A stretch of 64,000 nucleotides of DNA from assembly GCA_013399305.1 (NCBI GenBank), contig VXAI01000021.1:5770031-5834030 (forward strand), given 5' to 3'. This DNA is from Rostratula benghalensis (taxonomy: Eukaryota; Chordata; Aves; Charadriiformes; Rostratulidae). A program made the position numbers and the translations under genes. This document shows, in pieces, positions 34,348 to 46,660 of this stretch; position 1 is the stretch's first letter, and every line of letters begins with the position of its first letter. The notes beneath the pieces were generated by a model. That model was not told the origin of the DNA and searched no databases. It saw only the letters and a list, made by a program, of their open reading frames with translations.

Positions 34348-37300
34348 CTGGGAAGGAGTAAAACGATATCTAAGAGTGAAACCAGAACTGGAATGGAGAA
34401 AAATTAATTTCAGTAGAGAGGAAAATGTACTTTAAACCTAAAAGGAATTCCTTCAGGTGATTTACTTTGCATGGACTAGCTGTGAAGATTAATGAAGAAG
34501 TGTAGGAAAATGATGGGGAAGAAACTCAGAGAGGGACATTGGTGCTTCCAAATTAAATTAATTGTTCTGGTAGTTTTCCATGGGATGAGCTACCAAAAGA
34601 AGAGGTAGCATGCAAGACAAGAAGAAGGGGAAATACTGTATCCGAGGCTGATATACAAATTCATAATATTTATACCTATTAAGGTATAATATAAGGTGAC
34701 ACAAGTCATTATACCTATTAACTACAGGTGAAGTCACTGCCCAGATGAAGGAGACACAACACACTTGGTTATTTCCCTCTGGCTGCTTCTTCCCTGTGAG
34801 GGTATTTAAAAGGTACCTGAATTACTGGTACGGGAGTTGTGGTGTTTTCTTTTCCAGTATTTCCCCTCTGGTCTTGCAGAAACCTTTAGCCTGGACTTCT
34901 CAAGATGGCCAGAGTCTGCGTGAACAGCACTGTCCACCACAGCACTCTTAGTGGGGAATGGCTCCAGGACACATTCTGAATTGGAAAAGGGGGAAGATGC
35001 TTCCACAACTGCTGGTTCTTTTTTGTTTGGGCCTTCCAGTTCTAGATGTGGAGAGGGCTTGCTACTGGACTCTGCCTCTTCAGTTTCTCTCTGAAAGACC
35101 AGAGATTTGGATGGAAGAGGCCACCAGTCACCAACATGGGGATGGCAGCCACAGATGCACCTTACATGTGCTGTCAAACAGCATATACCGTCACAGTGAC
35201 AGTGGTAATGGGGCCAGCAAAGTGAGCAGAGCAAGCAGTGCTTAGCAAGGCAATGTACAGCACAAAGAGGAATCAGGGCTGATTTAAGACTGTGGGAAAA
35301 AATACAAGAATTAGCATCTGGACTTCCTCTGGGCTTCAATCTGCTGGTGAAGGGCATGTGGATCTTCTCTACAATCCTTTCCCACAGGCTAGGAGGGATC
35401 CACAGAGCTACATCTCGTGGGAGTTTCACTTTCTTGTCATTCCAGAACTGGACCATAATTTCTTCATCTTCTGAAGCTGTTCAGAGAAAAGGTAAGCAGC
35501 CATAAGCAGCTGGCGTGCCTGAGCACACCCATACAGATCAGGCTTTGCAGCTTTATGCGCCCTCTACTCCTGTCAAGCAGTAGGATCAACTACCACCCCT
35601 CTCTATAACACTTCACCATAATGTTCTGGAGGGTAGAATGGGCATCTAGGGCACCATCAGTTTGGCAACAGGCCTAGCAACATCTTTCCTCCCAATTTGT
35701 CATCAGATGAACAAGAAAATGTTGACCGAGTAACTTTTATAGTTGCTGCCATACTTAGGAGTACCACTTTAAGAATAGTATTTTGATAAGTCAGTGGAAC
35801 CTGACTGTCAGACATGGGAAAGATTATTAAGCTGTTGAAATCTCCTTTACTTGGATGATAAAAATCACCCCCAGATGTACCATTCAATACAAACACAAGC
35901 AATTAAGCACAGATGGGTTCTTCCCAAGGGCTGCCTCACTTGGATCCCTCAGGAAAAGTCCATTGCCCTTCAAATGGCAGAGACACCCTTGTCCAAGCAG
36001 ACAGGAAATAGCCCCTTGGTAGACAAAGAAGATGACATTTTTATGGGTCATAACTTCCATAGGGCCAGACTGGTGAGTTTACACATAAATATCCATGAGC
36101 AAGCCCCATCAGCTCCTGCAGGCTCTAAGCAATGCTAAACTATAGTCTGTGCACTGGTATTTCTCCAGCAGTAAGATCACCACAATTCACACTGGCAACC
36201 TTATTCGTGTTCCTGAGCAAGAGGGCAGCATCCTTCTTACCTCGTAAGGGGTCTCTTGTCTCAATTCCTGTGAGGACAGTTCCTGGGCCGTACCTGGCCA
36301 TATCTGGCTCCCAGGGTGCTAGCACTTTGTCTCCAGGGAGTAAGGAGTGCTTCATTCCATTCATGTATTCCAGGATGTCATCCTTCACTGTTTTTTGCAC
36401 ACACATTGGATGCCTTCCATGCGACACAAGTCGTTTGGCAAACTCTACCAGAAACATGCCTCTTTCACCCTGTTACCAGGAACAAAATTATAATTTCTCT
36501 GAAGAATAGTCTGTAATGTGTCAGGTCACATAACCTTCTAGTTCAAAACACCAATCCAGCCTGAACAGTAAGTAAATAACGTGTGGTGTTAGCCTGGCAT
36601 CAAGACAGCCAGAAAAACCTGAGAGGCTCACCAGAAAGCTGACTGAGTGAAGCATATGTACAGATTCGCTGCCACTAGGACCTGTTTTTTTCTTCCCCAA
36701 AAGAAAAAGCTATAGATAGAATGCAACTGGATTTCACAAACCACACCGCGTGTACCAGATAACAAGGCACACTGAAACCATACAGACCTGTTCCTCAGTT
36801 ATGCCCCCATTCTTCCTCCTTACATACAAGACTACCTCTGCTTCTTGGGGGCGTTGTTGGGAATTTTTACTTTCTTCTAAATTAAGGCCTGTCAAGAGGT
36901 TTTTCATCAACAATGATACAAGGTACTTCCCTGTTCTTGACAAAGAATAGGCTCTTTTTTCTGTTAAGTTTGAAGTACTAACAAACTAATGAATTAAAGC
37001 TTTCACTAACATTTCTGAAAAGACACCAAGCCACTGGTCTGTAGCTGACTCAAGCTGGAAGTGTGTACATAAAACACTAACACTTTTCCTGTGCTATTGA
37101 TGGTTGTGTGTCTACACACAACAGTAGCTCACACTGGTCCCAGCAGCACTTACACTGTCTGAGCCTGGCTTGATGCCCAGCGCCAGCAGAAGCAGAGGGT
37201 CTGCTCTGGGCAAGGTGCCCAATGACACTGCTCTCACCAGGAGAGTTCAAGGGGCACCCATCTTCTGCAGGAGATTAAGATCCCAGAAACATATGTGCTC

Positions 37301-38755
37301 ATGCCAAGAAATAGACTTGGCAAAGAAGGCTAAGCAGAGAAAGCGTCTGATCATTATGAGTTTATGGGTGCCTGTGGCTATGCTGCAGGCAAGAGGCTCA
37401 CCTGGTGTGCTGGGCAGCAGGAGGTGAGGGCAGCCTGCAATCAGGCACGTCAGGAGCTTTATCAATCGACACAACCACAAGCACAACCCTATTTTAGTGA
37501 TCTGTTCTCCAGTTATGTGCCAGCTGAAATCAAATCCCCAACACTAAACTCAGGTGGTGCATAAAGAGTGCTGGTGGACTGAACACCCCTGACTACTGCA
37601 CAGCAACTGTCACTCACCTCTATCTCTTCTTTTACTGTGCCACGGTAATAAAATCCATCTTCTTCCCCTCTCACCAGCACAGGGACATTGCTGTCTAGGC
37701 CCACTGATCTCCCAAATGCACTCAGCCTCTTCCGTGCTGGGTCAAGGGAGGAGAGGCAGTGGCTAATCCAGTGGCACCTGGAGGAAAAGAAAGCAGGTCA
37801 GCACTAAGAAACAGCTTCTGTAGGCCATAAAAAAGCCAAATCATTGAAAATTTAAGAACTGGATCATTCCACACCATTTTGTAGCATTCCCACAGGCCAA
37901 GGCATGTGGGAAGAAACGGAGAACTTGCTCATGCTGGGCCAGTTCCTTGCTTTGGTAGAAAAAGCCATCAGTAACTGTTTTCTCTCAGATCACTTCATTT
38001 TTGTGTTTCAAGGAAATAAGCCAGGAGCACGCTGGAACCCCGGGCCAGCGTTACCTGCACTAGCTGCTTTGCTGCTTATGTGGCAAGCCAATGCAATGAG
38101 AGGCAGACCAGGAGGGAGCCAGAACCCATCTCCAGCACAGAGCACAGCGTAGGTGTGCTTGAGAACGCTGCAGCCATGGTTTATATTGGGGATCCAGGGA
38201 ACAACAGAAAAGTAGAAAAGTAAACAACAAATCTGCTGCTTGATGACAGGTTCAAGTTCAGTACAGGAAAAACAATCCCACCATGAAGCATTAGAAACAT
38301 TTCACAGAAGGTGGCTGCTAAGGCAAAATGCTTTTATTTATCCCAATAGCATTAAAACCCCCATTTCTTTGATAGGAGTTTTACTCAGGCTTTGATTCTC
38401 ATAATCTCCAAGGTAGTAAATTGCTTTAGTTAATACAATCTAAAAAACTGCTAGTGCAGGGGAAGGGAAAGCACAAATGATGTTCAAGATACTAATTCAT
38501 TATTAAATCGCACACACCAGCCTCTTTTATCCTATTAGATGTCATGAAAAAGAACAAATCACAGACTCAAACGAGAACTTGATGTTACCTCTGGAGGGAG
38601 AGGGCCCTAGTAATCCAGGCAGGATGCACTACAAAAGAACTCCTGCAGCAGGGGTTGACAGCAGGTACGACACTGGGACACAAAACCTTGTCCAGAGCTG
38701 GTGTAGCACTGCAATACCGGTGACTCACAGGCAGGAACCCTTCCAAATGAGCCAT
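34157..38755 (-). CDS. C11orf16: C11orf16 orthologue, DUF4537-type protein of unknown function
   Basis: Exons traced on the minus strand are 38755-38589, 37777-37618, 36469-36241, 35476-34817 and 34347-34157. Junction phases are 2, 0, 1, 1 and 0, and all agree, giving 469 codons before the last donor. Landmarks shared with the mammalian protein are RYCSATPAL and HPAWIT (exon 1), GFYYRGTVKEE (exon 2), FLVEFAKRLV, GDKVLAPWEPDMARYGPGTV and ETRDPLR (exon 3), VQFWNDKK (exon 4), and a basic SPRRQPTMKEVL block (exon 5). The FYYRG, YGPGTV and VQFW segments look like a Tudor/SH3-like repeat region (DUF4537), roughly residues 80-230. Residues 243-299 are extremely Cys/His-rich. There is no signal peptide or convincing membrane span. 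The molecular role is unknown. The gene lies between AKIP1 and ASCL3, as in human. Confidence 0.88.
34817..35476 (-). CDS. C11orf16: C11orf16 coding exon 4 (largest)
   Basis: Acceptor tttctctgaacag precedes CTTCAGAAGATG. A second acceptor six bases on (CTTCAG/AAG) is also in frame, so two forms differing by two residues are possible. The first gives a better match to the mammalian spacing. The exon encodes EEIMVQFWNDKKVKL, an amphipathic stretch with WERIVEKIH, the Cys/His-rich segment, an acidic serine-rich linker and PEGKYWKRKHH. It ends AATTCAG before donor gtacct. Reading through that donor would stop at 34806. Confidence 0.88.
36241..36469 (-). CDS. C11orf16: C11orf16 coding exon 3
   Basis: Acceptor cctggtaacag precedes GGTGAAAGAGGC; the exon ends TTACGAG before a consensus donor gtaagaagg. 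It encodes GERGMFLVEFAKRLV through ETRDPLR, the strongest match to the DUF4537 family. The frame past the donor at 36140-36240 is intron. Confidence 0.92.
36470..37617 (-). other. C11orf16 intron 2
   Basis: 1.1 kb with no recognised repeat. Short open frames inside it (for example 37170-37427 plus) look random. Confidence 0.7.
37618..37777 (-). CDS. C11orf16: C11orf16 coding exon 2
   Basis: Acceptor cttttcctccag precedes GTGCCACTGG; the exon ends GAGATAGAG before donor gtgagt. The first G completes the split Arg codon, then 53 codons run from CHWISHCLSSLDPARK to GFYYRGTVKEEIE. GFYYRG is the start of the DUF4537-like region. Frame extension to 37513 is intronic. Confidence 0.92.
38589..38755 (-). 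CDS. C11orf16: C11orf16 coding exon 1 with start codon
   Basis: ATG at 38755 begins MAHLEGFLPVSHRYCSATPA; 55 codons plus two bases lead to CTCCAGAG before donor gtaaca. An in-frame TGA lies a few codons upstream (ctgagttccacag), so this is the first possible Met. RYCS and HPAWITRAL align with the mammalian N-terminus. The two-base overhang is the phase exon 2 needs. A possible acceptor (ttccacag) just upstream hints at a separate 5' UTR exon. Confidence 0.82.
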
Positions 38756-41465
38756 TCTTGCAAAAGCAGCTACCTGTGGAACTCAGTCACGAGCTGTTGG
38801 TAGCAGAAAAGACACAATGTACTGGCATTATCCAACACAAGCAATTGCTTTCCAGCACACCTCAAGAACTCGCTAGCTTTTGTTAATTGTTTCATGTAAA
38901 AAAAAAAAATTAATTCAAAAGTATCTAGACTGGTATTTGGTCAAACCCCAAATCCACAAACACTGACTTCAGTGATCTTCAGTCATCCAAATCCCAAGCT
39001 CATAGAGGGAAACACCCTAGGAAACTAGAAATGCCATAAAAATCTTCAGGAACACAGTAGCTTTCACCCCCCTCCAACTTTTGTTTCCCTCTGTAACATC
39101 CAGCTCTCTTTATTCTTATACCTCAACTCTCCTTTAAAGATTTCTTTGTACAAACTCCCAGCTGAACCTCCCCTATTTCACAAGCTGAAACAGAAACTAC
39201 AGCTGAAGTCGACAAACTGAGTAAATCTGACAATTCTTGAGCATGATGTTAGATTACAGTTGCCTGTTACTTGTTTTATTTAGAGTGAAGTATTAAGAGA
39301 AAATATTTGGATCTTTCAGCTGTCCTGTCATGTTTTATAACATTAGGATTATGACTTGCCACAGGAAAGAATGAGATGCTCAGATTTGACAAGCGATAAC
39401 TATTCAGAGGCTGTCACAGTAAGATTGATGATGTGATGCTATCTCTGGTAATCTGACAAGATCTAGTAGACAAGCCTCCGTTCATTTTTCCTTTATTTAT
39501 TTATTTTTTATTATTTAATTTGCTTAGAAATGTGTAGCATTCTTAAGGTAAAATTTGCACAGAAGTTCAAAAACATATAAAAATTTAAGTGCCTAATTTA
39601 CTTTACCAAATACAGTTGAAGAGCCTGTATTATGTTTAAATGTTATTTTGTCTCTTCTCTAATAGAGATGCTAGCAGTCATTTTTATGAGGGCTTCAGAT
39701 AGACATAGCTTCAGAAAACTAGCATACCAAACCCAGCAAGAACAGAGGATTAACTGCTGCACAATGTGTCTTTAAGTCAGGAAATCAAAACAATATATTC
39801 ACTTGTTTCACAACTATACCAGCTCTTCTACTATAAATCAAAACAAGCCAGGATCAGTAATACTTTGTGAAGGAACGCAGCTATCAATTCTACATTAAAG
39901 TCCATTTAAAGATCATTCAGCACCGTCACTGCTGAGAGCCAGGCCCATTGTTTCTGTATAAAACAGGGCACTGACGCAAACAATTGTGCACCACTCCATT
40001 ATTTCTATTCTGGATAACTCTAAGTACTTGGACACAGCAGTGTTTCAAACTTACCAGCTATTGGTAATGCTATACCTGGACAATTTGGATTTAGTCCCGA
40101 TGCATAAATCTCAACCTGTTGCCTGTTTGATGCAGGAAGCTGTTTGCTGCCAGTGTTTCCTTGTTGCTACGGAGGTTGCCACAGTCCATACTACCAGGAT
40201 CGGACATACTGACCTTACCAGTTTAAAAAAAAAAAATAAAAAAAAAAAAAATAATCACTGGACATACACTCAACTTTCAGCTCCCCGTTGATCTAGATAC
40301 TGCACTGAAAGATTGCAGGGGCAGGCAAGGGATTATAAGAGGGTGCAGTGTCCTCTAGGCTTTCTGCCTACTACTGCAGGGCAAAAAATAGCAGCATACT
40401 AAGCCACAGTTCAGATGGGGGTGGGGGAGTATGAGGGGTTTTACTCTTTCCTTACAAAGAGCATATCAAAACCACACCAGAATAAAACGTAGAAATTTAC
40501 CTGTGATCCCTAATCTTCACATTCTCCTTAACAAATGTTAACACACACACCCCCTTTTTTTTTTTTTTTTGGCAGGGAAGTGGGGAGAAATATTTAATTG
40601 TATTTTGTAGGCATTTTTCAGTTCACTGCTATAGAAACAAGGTAACAGGATGACTGCAGTTAGGGACAAGTTTATAGCACTTCAGAAGCCTGTAACCGTT
40701 TTCTCTGCATTGTGCCGCACCCACGGACTACATGCACTCATGCTGTCATCAAGATTGTTGTTCCATACAAAAAGTACAATTCCTTTACATACCGGAAATG
40801 TTAAGAACACTGACAGTTATGAGCTAAACTCTCTTCACCATCTTCACATAAATCCACGGTTGACCACTTAGCTGAAATGATCAATAGTACAGAGAATAGA
40901 CTGGGAGGTTGGCAAAGACCACCCCAGACCTCAACCATTATCAGTGAAAGTCCTCCCCCCCCCAAAAAAAAAAATCCATTGTGGGATTTTTTTCCACCAA
41001 GGTAAAGACCTTGCCAACCCTCTTTGTACAGTGTATTGTGTAAGCAGTCCCAGTAACTTTTAAGGGCACTGATAACTGAAGAAGAATCTAATTTTCAACA
41101 GAAATTGGGCTAAATCAACAGGTTTTAATGAATTAACTATGCATTAAAATTATAAATATATATAAGAATTATAAAAATATTACTTTAATTTTTAAAAATT
41201 AATAAGAAAAGAACAGCACCTGCAAGATGTTATGTTCAATAACTGAACTGAACAGAGAGCTGCTATCCTCCTCTTTTTATTTTTCCCTTTTAAACTAAGC
41301 TATCATTTCTGCTGGCATCTTACAACATCCCTGGGAACCTTTAAAAAGACCGTTTCACAGGCACACTGGCAGTTAGAACAAAAACCATTTAAGAAAGCAC
41401 ATGTAAGAGTACACCAGTAACATTACAGAAATTGAGAGGAATCTCAATCCCATCAGTGGAAAGAT
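38756..41465. other. Intergenic stretch C11orf16-ASCL3
   Basis: No further gene recognised. It should contain the C11orf16 promoter, but there is no CpG island and no obvious TATA box. Low-complexity tracts are at 40219-40252 (A-rich), 40555-40570 (T16) and 41140-41210 (very AT-rich). The 101-codon plus-strand frame ending at 40291 runs through the A-rich tract and has no relatives. Confidence 0.6.
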
Positions 41466-41471
41466 TTTATT
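41466..41471 (-). terminator. Candidate ASCL3 poly(A) signal
   Basis: AATAAA on the minus strand, about 320 bases after the ASCL3 stop codon. Confidence 0.45.
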
Positions 41472-41791
41472 TTAAAGCATGCAGGTTTTGATGATACATA
41501 CAGTTACTTCACACAGAGTTATTACATTTTTGGTTTGGTGACAATTTTAGAAGTGTTTTACTGTTTCCATAAATTAACTAACCTAGGCCATTCAGACACA
41601 ATTTCCCTCCCCAGTTGTCTTTTTCATATCTAAGTGTAGTTACTATCTGCAGATTAGAACTCTTTTCCATGGGCTGATACTGACATGTGCTATGATCTGT
41701 TCCCAAGACATGCTAGGAACATGCTCATCATTAATAATATAGTGGCTGCCACATTCCCAGACAGGATACCTTTTACTTGCTGTGAAATGGT

Positions 41792-42346
41792 TTAGATGGT
41801 CTTCAAAAACTGGTTTTGTTTGTTAATTGCTTTAGGTACTTGGCTTGGCTCCACAACATTTTGTTCTGCCACCACAGAATCGCTGTAGAGAACCGACTGT
41901 AGGTAGCTGATGTATTTTATTGCAGCACGGAGTGTCTCTACTTTGCTGAGCCGTTTCTCCACATATTCCTTAGGTAGGTGATGCCTCAGCTTAGCATAGC
42001 CTTCATTGACACATTTAACCCTTTGTCTTTCCCTCTCATTCCTCTTCCTGATGAAAGCTGGCCCGTAGGAGTACTCACTTCTGTGGCAACTGGTATGGGG
42101 CGTTTGGAAGGGCAAGGTGCAGGGCTCAGTGCAGAAGTTGTCCAGGATGAGGTGCTCAGACATGAAAGGAAGGAATGAGAAATCTTCAGAGCAAGTGACC
42201 TGGTTTGGTGTTTCTGGGTACATGTGAAACATGACCACAGGGTCAGCACAGAAAGGTCTGGCCAGCTGTATGTGCTGAGTCTCAGTACAGACAGACAACT
42301 TGTCCACGAGGTTACGGTAGCTTTTGCCATCCATCAGGTTTTGCAT
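41792..42346 (-). CDS. ASCL3: ASCL3, achaete-scute family bHLH transcription factor 3
   Basis: A 184-residue protein in one coding exon, close to the mammalian length (about 180). Residues 100-153 form the bHLH: basic region RKRNERERQRVKCVN, helix 1 YAKLRHHLP, a short loop with YVEKRLSKVETL, and helix 2 ATOH/ASC-type AAIKYISYLQSVL. The N-terminal half keeps the ASCL3-specific EYSYGPAFIRKRNERER and a hydrophobic, proline-rich segment. ASCL proteins dimerise with E-proteins at E-boxes; in mammals ASCL3 marks salivary duct progenitors and ionocyte-type cells. TAA lies immediately and in frame before the ATG. A splice acceptor (gtttccag) sits six bases before the ATG, so a non-coding 5' exon lies upstream. 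Position between C11orf16 and TMEM9B matches human. Confidence 0.96.
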   Translation of the reverse strand: MQNLMDGKSYRNLVDKLSVCTETQHIQLARPFCADPVVMFHMYPETPNQVTCSEDFSFLPFMSEHLILDNFCTEPCTLPFQTPHTSCHRSEYSYGPAFIRKRNERERQRVKCVNEGYAKLRHHLPKEYVEKRLSKVETLRAAIKYISYLQSVLYSDSVVAEQNVVEPSQVPKAINKQNQFLKTI

Positions 42347-42354
42347 TTAACCTG
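42347..42354 (-). other. ASCL3: Splice acceptor at the 5' edge of the ASCL3 coding exon
   Basis: On the minus strand gcgtttccag is followed by GTTAA and then the ATG. The five exonic bases GTTAA form the end of the 5' UTR. This implies an upstream non-coding exon, which I could not place. Confidence 0.65.
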
Positions 42355-43623
42355 GAAACGCATAATCACAGAATAGTTTAAACTCTTACTGAGCAGTAGA
42401 AGAAAAGTCATCTGGCCTTTCCAACACTTGGTATTACTGGCATTTTCCAGGGGAGACTTCTAACGTATTTGTAACATTTCAGAACAGTGTTGGAAGACAG
42501 TCACATAGCGCACATAATGTCCCATTTGAAAATACAAGAGGGTGCAAGTCAGCAACACCAATTAAAAAACTTCACAACAAATTTTTAGAAAGTAAAGCCA
42601 CTAAAGCTTCCTAAAGAAAACAGCAGTCTCCTTTCACCTCAGCTTTAGAAATTAAGATCTACCTTTTTATACCCCACATAAGTATACCATGCTATGAATC
42701 CTCCAAAATTTACATCTCTACAGACAATAATCAAGCAGGTCAAGGTCTAGGGCATTCTCTTAACCCCCTTCTTCTCCCTGTAAAAAAACTAAGTCTATAA
42801 CTCCAGTAACAGACTCCCTAGCATAACCAAAAATCCTTCAAAGACAAATTGCTTTTTCTCTCTATTCATTTGTTGTCTCATTCACTATACTATCTTAATT
42901 AGATGGAAAAATTGTGCAGGGAATAGATCTCATCCTTAATTTTATGTCTGTCAAGCATTAAATCCATTCTATATAAACCAAGTCGTACAAAACATTTAGG
43001 AGATTAATTTCTGCTGAACCTGATATCTCCTTGGGTCCTCATGCTGCTTCAGCACTCACCTGCCTATTAAACACAGATACGAAATATTAAATACAAATCT
43101 ACTGAGAGATTATTAAATAATCAATTTCTTCAAGAAAAAACCCACATCCTGATAACATTGTTCCAATTACAAATTATTTTACTAAGAAAGGACTGCACAT
43201 AGTGGTTGGAGCACTGCTAGAGACCTGTAACCCAGACTGGCCGACTAAAATCACATGTAACTACTCAAATCACCCCTATATCTTTACTAGAAAGATAATA
43301 TTGCAGTATTTTATAGGAAGCTACATTACAGTGCCTTCCCAATATCATTATTCAAACAGCTATATAGCAGCATAACTGTAATGATTGTTACTTAATAGCT
43401 ATTTTAAAATAAATTTTAAATAACTAGCTAATTTTTTAAGAATTACTGTGAAACATCCTCACTGATTGCAAGCAATACTTGGCCACACAAAATCTATCCA
43501 AAACTGCTCTTACTGACCATCCAATTCCACATCCACATCGCCGTCTAACACACTTAGGTTATTTAAACCCTCTAAAATGGAAAACCACACCTGAACATTA
43601 AACTAGGTTGCCAGAAACATTGA
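42355..43623. other. ASCL3 upstream/5' intron region
   Basis: AT-rich and without a CpG island. It probably includes the ASCL3 5' intron, promoter and non-coding exon, none of which can be placed. No family repeat was recognised. Confidence 0.45.
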
Positions 43624-43735
43624 CTCATAGAATTGTTTAGGTTGGAAGGGACCTTTCAGATCATCTAGTCCAACCATCAACCTAATGCTGACAAAAAACA
43701 TCACTAAACCATAGCGTTCAGTACAAACTTACCAC
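43624..43735 (-). mobile_element. CR1 LINE fragment, short 3' end
   Basis: The plus strand reads TCATAGAATTGTTTAGGTTG and GGAAGGGACCTTTCAGATCA, then CATCTAGTCCAACCATCAAC, and a 'cactaaaccatagcg' tail. This is the reverse complement of a CR1 3' end. About 110 bp survive. Confidence 0.88.
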
Positions 43736-46660
43736 TAAATATTTAGACTCCATACTCACAAAAACTTTGCAAAGCTTCAAATATTTGGACGTGGTTCCAT
43801 AAGATAAATGGGATCCTCTTAATCCTTCACAAAGATATGGGCACATTTTAACATTTTCTAATGACTTCATACCTGCCGTGTTTAGTACAGAGAGAATTTT
43901 TACGCCATATGGACCGATCCTCACAGCATATTCTATCAAAATGCCCCTGTATCCAGTGTCAGCTCTTTTTCTAATGCAAATAGATCTCACAACAAAAATC
44001 CTATGAGTTAAGAATTCATTTATAGCATGCTGTTAGACAAGAGAGAAAGTCACATGCACGCATCTATTGTAAATTAATATACGTGTAGAAAGTCAGAGGT
44101 GAATATAAACAGTCATTACCTTTGTCATCTTTCCCTTTTCCACTTACACAGGCTGGATTGTCTAAAATCTTTCTGCTGCTAACAACTTATAAGCATTACA
44201 TACATACATGAGGAAAAGCCTGTTACATAGCAAAAAAACCCCAAACACCTTTATATCAAAGCACCACTATAGAGCAATAACCCAAACCAGCAGAACCTCT
44301 CAAGAAGAGATACTTGCAGCATATGTTGTTTAGGACTGACACGTTGGCTGCCTAATAGCATCACAAAACACAGTGATCTGCTGCCGTATTACCTGCACCA
44401 AGCACAAAATGCAAGCATTAGGATCATTTTCTTCTTGTACTAGAGACTCACCAATCTCCAGATGAAAACAAAATCCAAGGAAACAAGACGTGCTATTTTA
44501 AGACTGATGAATAATACCTGAAAATATCTGAATGATATTAAAAAAAAAAAAGAAGTTAATGCTTTATTTTCCTTACACCTTATTTAGTAAGGGATCATAC
44601 TAAACACGATTCATTAAAAAGCTACAGAAGTACTGTTACCAAGGAGCTGGTACAAATGACTTACAAAAACATTGATATTCATTGAAGATCTGTTGCTAGA
44701 TACAGCAACACACACGTCTCTCACCTGAATTATGGAGCTTCTTCCACTGAGTCAATGACTGCTGCAATTTATAGTCAATTGTCAACATGCAAAGTAGCTT
44801 ACAGTTAGATCTGCTCATTTCTGGTTTGGCTTTTCCACCCACACCACAGCTATGATGGCAACAAAACTTGGCATTAAGGGCTAGAAATTTTGAAACTCTG
44901 CTGAACTCAACCAGATTACATGAAAAACCGATCAGGAATGCACTTTACTTCTTTGGGGAAGTTCCTAGTGTTAAGAAATGTTACACCATATGAAAGGTCT
45001 CCAATAAAGCACTTATGAAGGCAGACAAGACAAAATTTGAAAACAGTGAGCAACCAGTAGCAAGACAAACACTTTCAAGTTTTGTTTAAACTTAGAAACA
45101 TGGTATGGAGCAATCAGTCTGTATCATCAAATACATGCAGGTATACAGATTCTATGTGTGTCAGAATACAGCTGTACAATCGTACAGGTGCAAGGAAACA
45201 GGATGCCTAACTTCAGAACTCCTACATTTTACAGGATTACCTTGACACTTTAGACTGTCTCACTATTTGGCCCTTCTGTTGATCAAAGTAAAACCCCACA
45301 AGAAATCCTAAACCAAACCAGTTCAGTTAAAAACTTTCAAAAGACACCGTCAGATTAGAAAAACTGATCTAATACCAAGATTGCTGCATAAACCCAGTCT
45401 TATCTTCCTGGGACTGCCAACCCCTAAAGGAAGCTTCTGGTGCCCTTGTGTGGGGCCACAACACCACTCACTGTATTCCGCATCCTCCTTCCCACACCAG
45501 CTTCAGGCCTGATCAGAAAGGCAGCCAAGAGGTAGAGTGCCTCCCAGAACTGGTAAAGAGGCATATCTGCAACACACAAGTGACATTCGATTTCTTTAGG
45601 GGACCCTAGATACGTCACTGTCATAACCAGTTATTGACTCATCAAGGTAGGATGTTGAGCACGGTAACTGAAACCATGCCTGGATTTATTATTTTTGGCC
45701 AGAACCGCACTTGGCAACACATACCATTGCCTTCCACACTGTAACTGAAATTAGAGTCAGGGATTAAAGACTTTTCCTTTATCTAAGCACTGAACAAGTG
45801 CCTATTTCCACTCTAAAGCATTTTCAGAGAAGTGCTTTTCTAGATGGAATTTACATGCAGGGTAATGAGAGAGAAAAATGATGACATCCAGATAAGGCAC
45901 ATCTGTTTTTCAAAAATCAGTGTTATCTTTAATTGTTACATTCCAAAGGGGATATATGAAAGTTAGTTATCTAGCAATTGTATAACTCTTAAGAGAGATG
46001 AATACAGAATCACAGATAGAAAAATACACCTAACTCCCAAAATGATGGGTGCTAGAGAAAGTATGTGCCATACACCATCAATCCAGACAAATGCAGAAAG
46101 ATTTTTTATAATAAATAATTCATCATATACTAACTCCTGAGACTTTACCCATGAGAAGAAAGGGAGATTTTTTTAAAGAGATATCATATACATACAATAT
46201 ATTAAGCTATTAAAGCAAAATAGAACAAAATACCAACACTGTCTTGATATGCACTGCATCTGATTTTATCTACATCACAGTACTTTAAGTATGCAGCTCA
46301 AAGAGTCAGTGTCCATTTAAGTTTTTCCTTAAATCTGCAAACATCACTTGACATACAAGCATCTTGAAAGTACGAGTGCAAGAAACCAAATGATGAATAC
46401 AGCCAGTCAGGATTTCATTCTCCATTATGAAAACTACACTGCAAGATTCAGATTTCCAGTACCTAGCATTAGTCAGCAGAAAATCCAAGTATATTTACAA
46501 AAGGACTTTACATAAAGTGATTAGTGAGTTGTAAGTAATTACTGTGTTCCTGGGTACTTTTTAACCACATAAATAGTAGAGAGAAATATATAGTTAAAAA
46601 ACACCATGAAGTCACAACTGCAAATAAGGTACCACAGTGGAAACCCAAGACATCTTAGGG
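43736..46660. other. Intergenic stretch ASCL3-TMEM9B
   Basis: AT-rich, no gene recognised. Minus frames at 43718-43990, 45424-45624 and 46306-46488 have no relatives or splice pairing. An A-rich tract (44541-44551) is the only simple repeat of note. Confidence 0.6.

Noticed and set aside
38042..38175. Minus-strand ATG and a CAG/gtaacg donor as C11orf16 exon 1
   Set aside because: The frame from the ATG stops, and the phase needed for exon 2 has an in-frame TAG. The exon at 38589-38755 fits in phase and homology.
40219..40256. A-rich tract considered as the tail of a retrocopy
   Set aside because: The upstream sequence shows no recognisable mRNA-like or SINE body and no flanking duplication.
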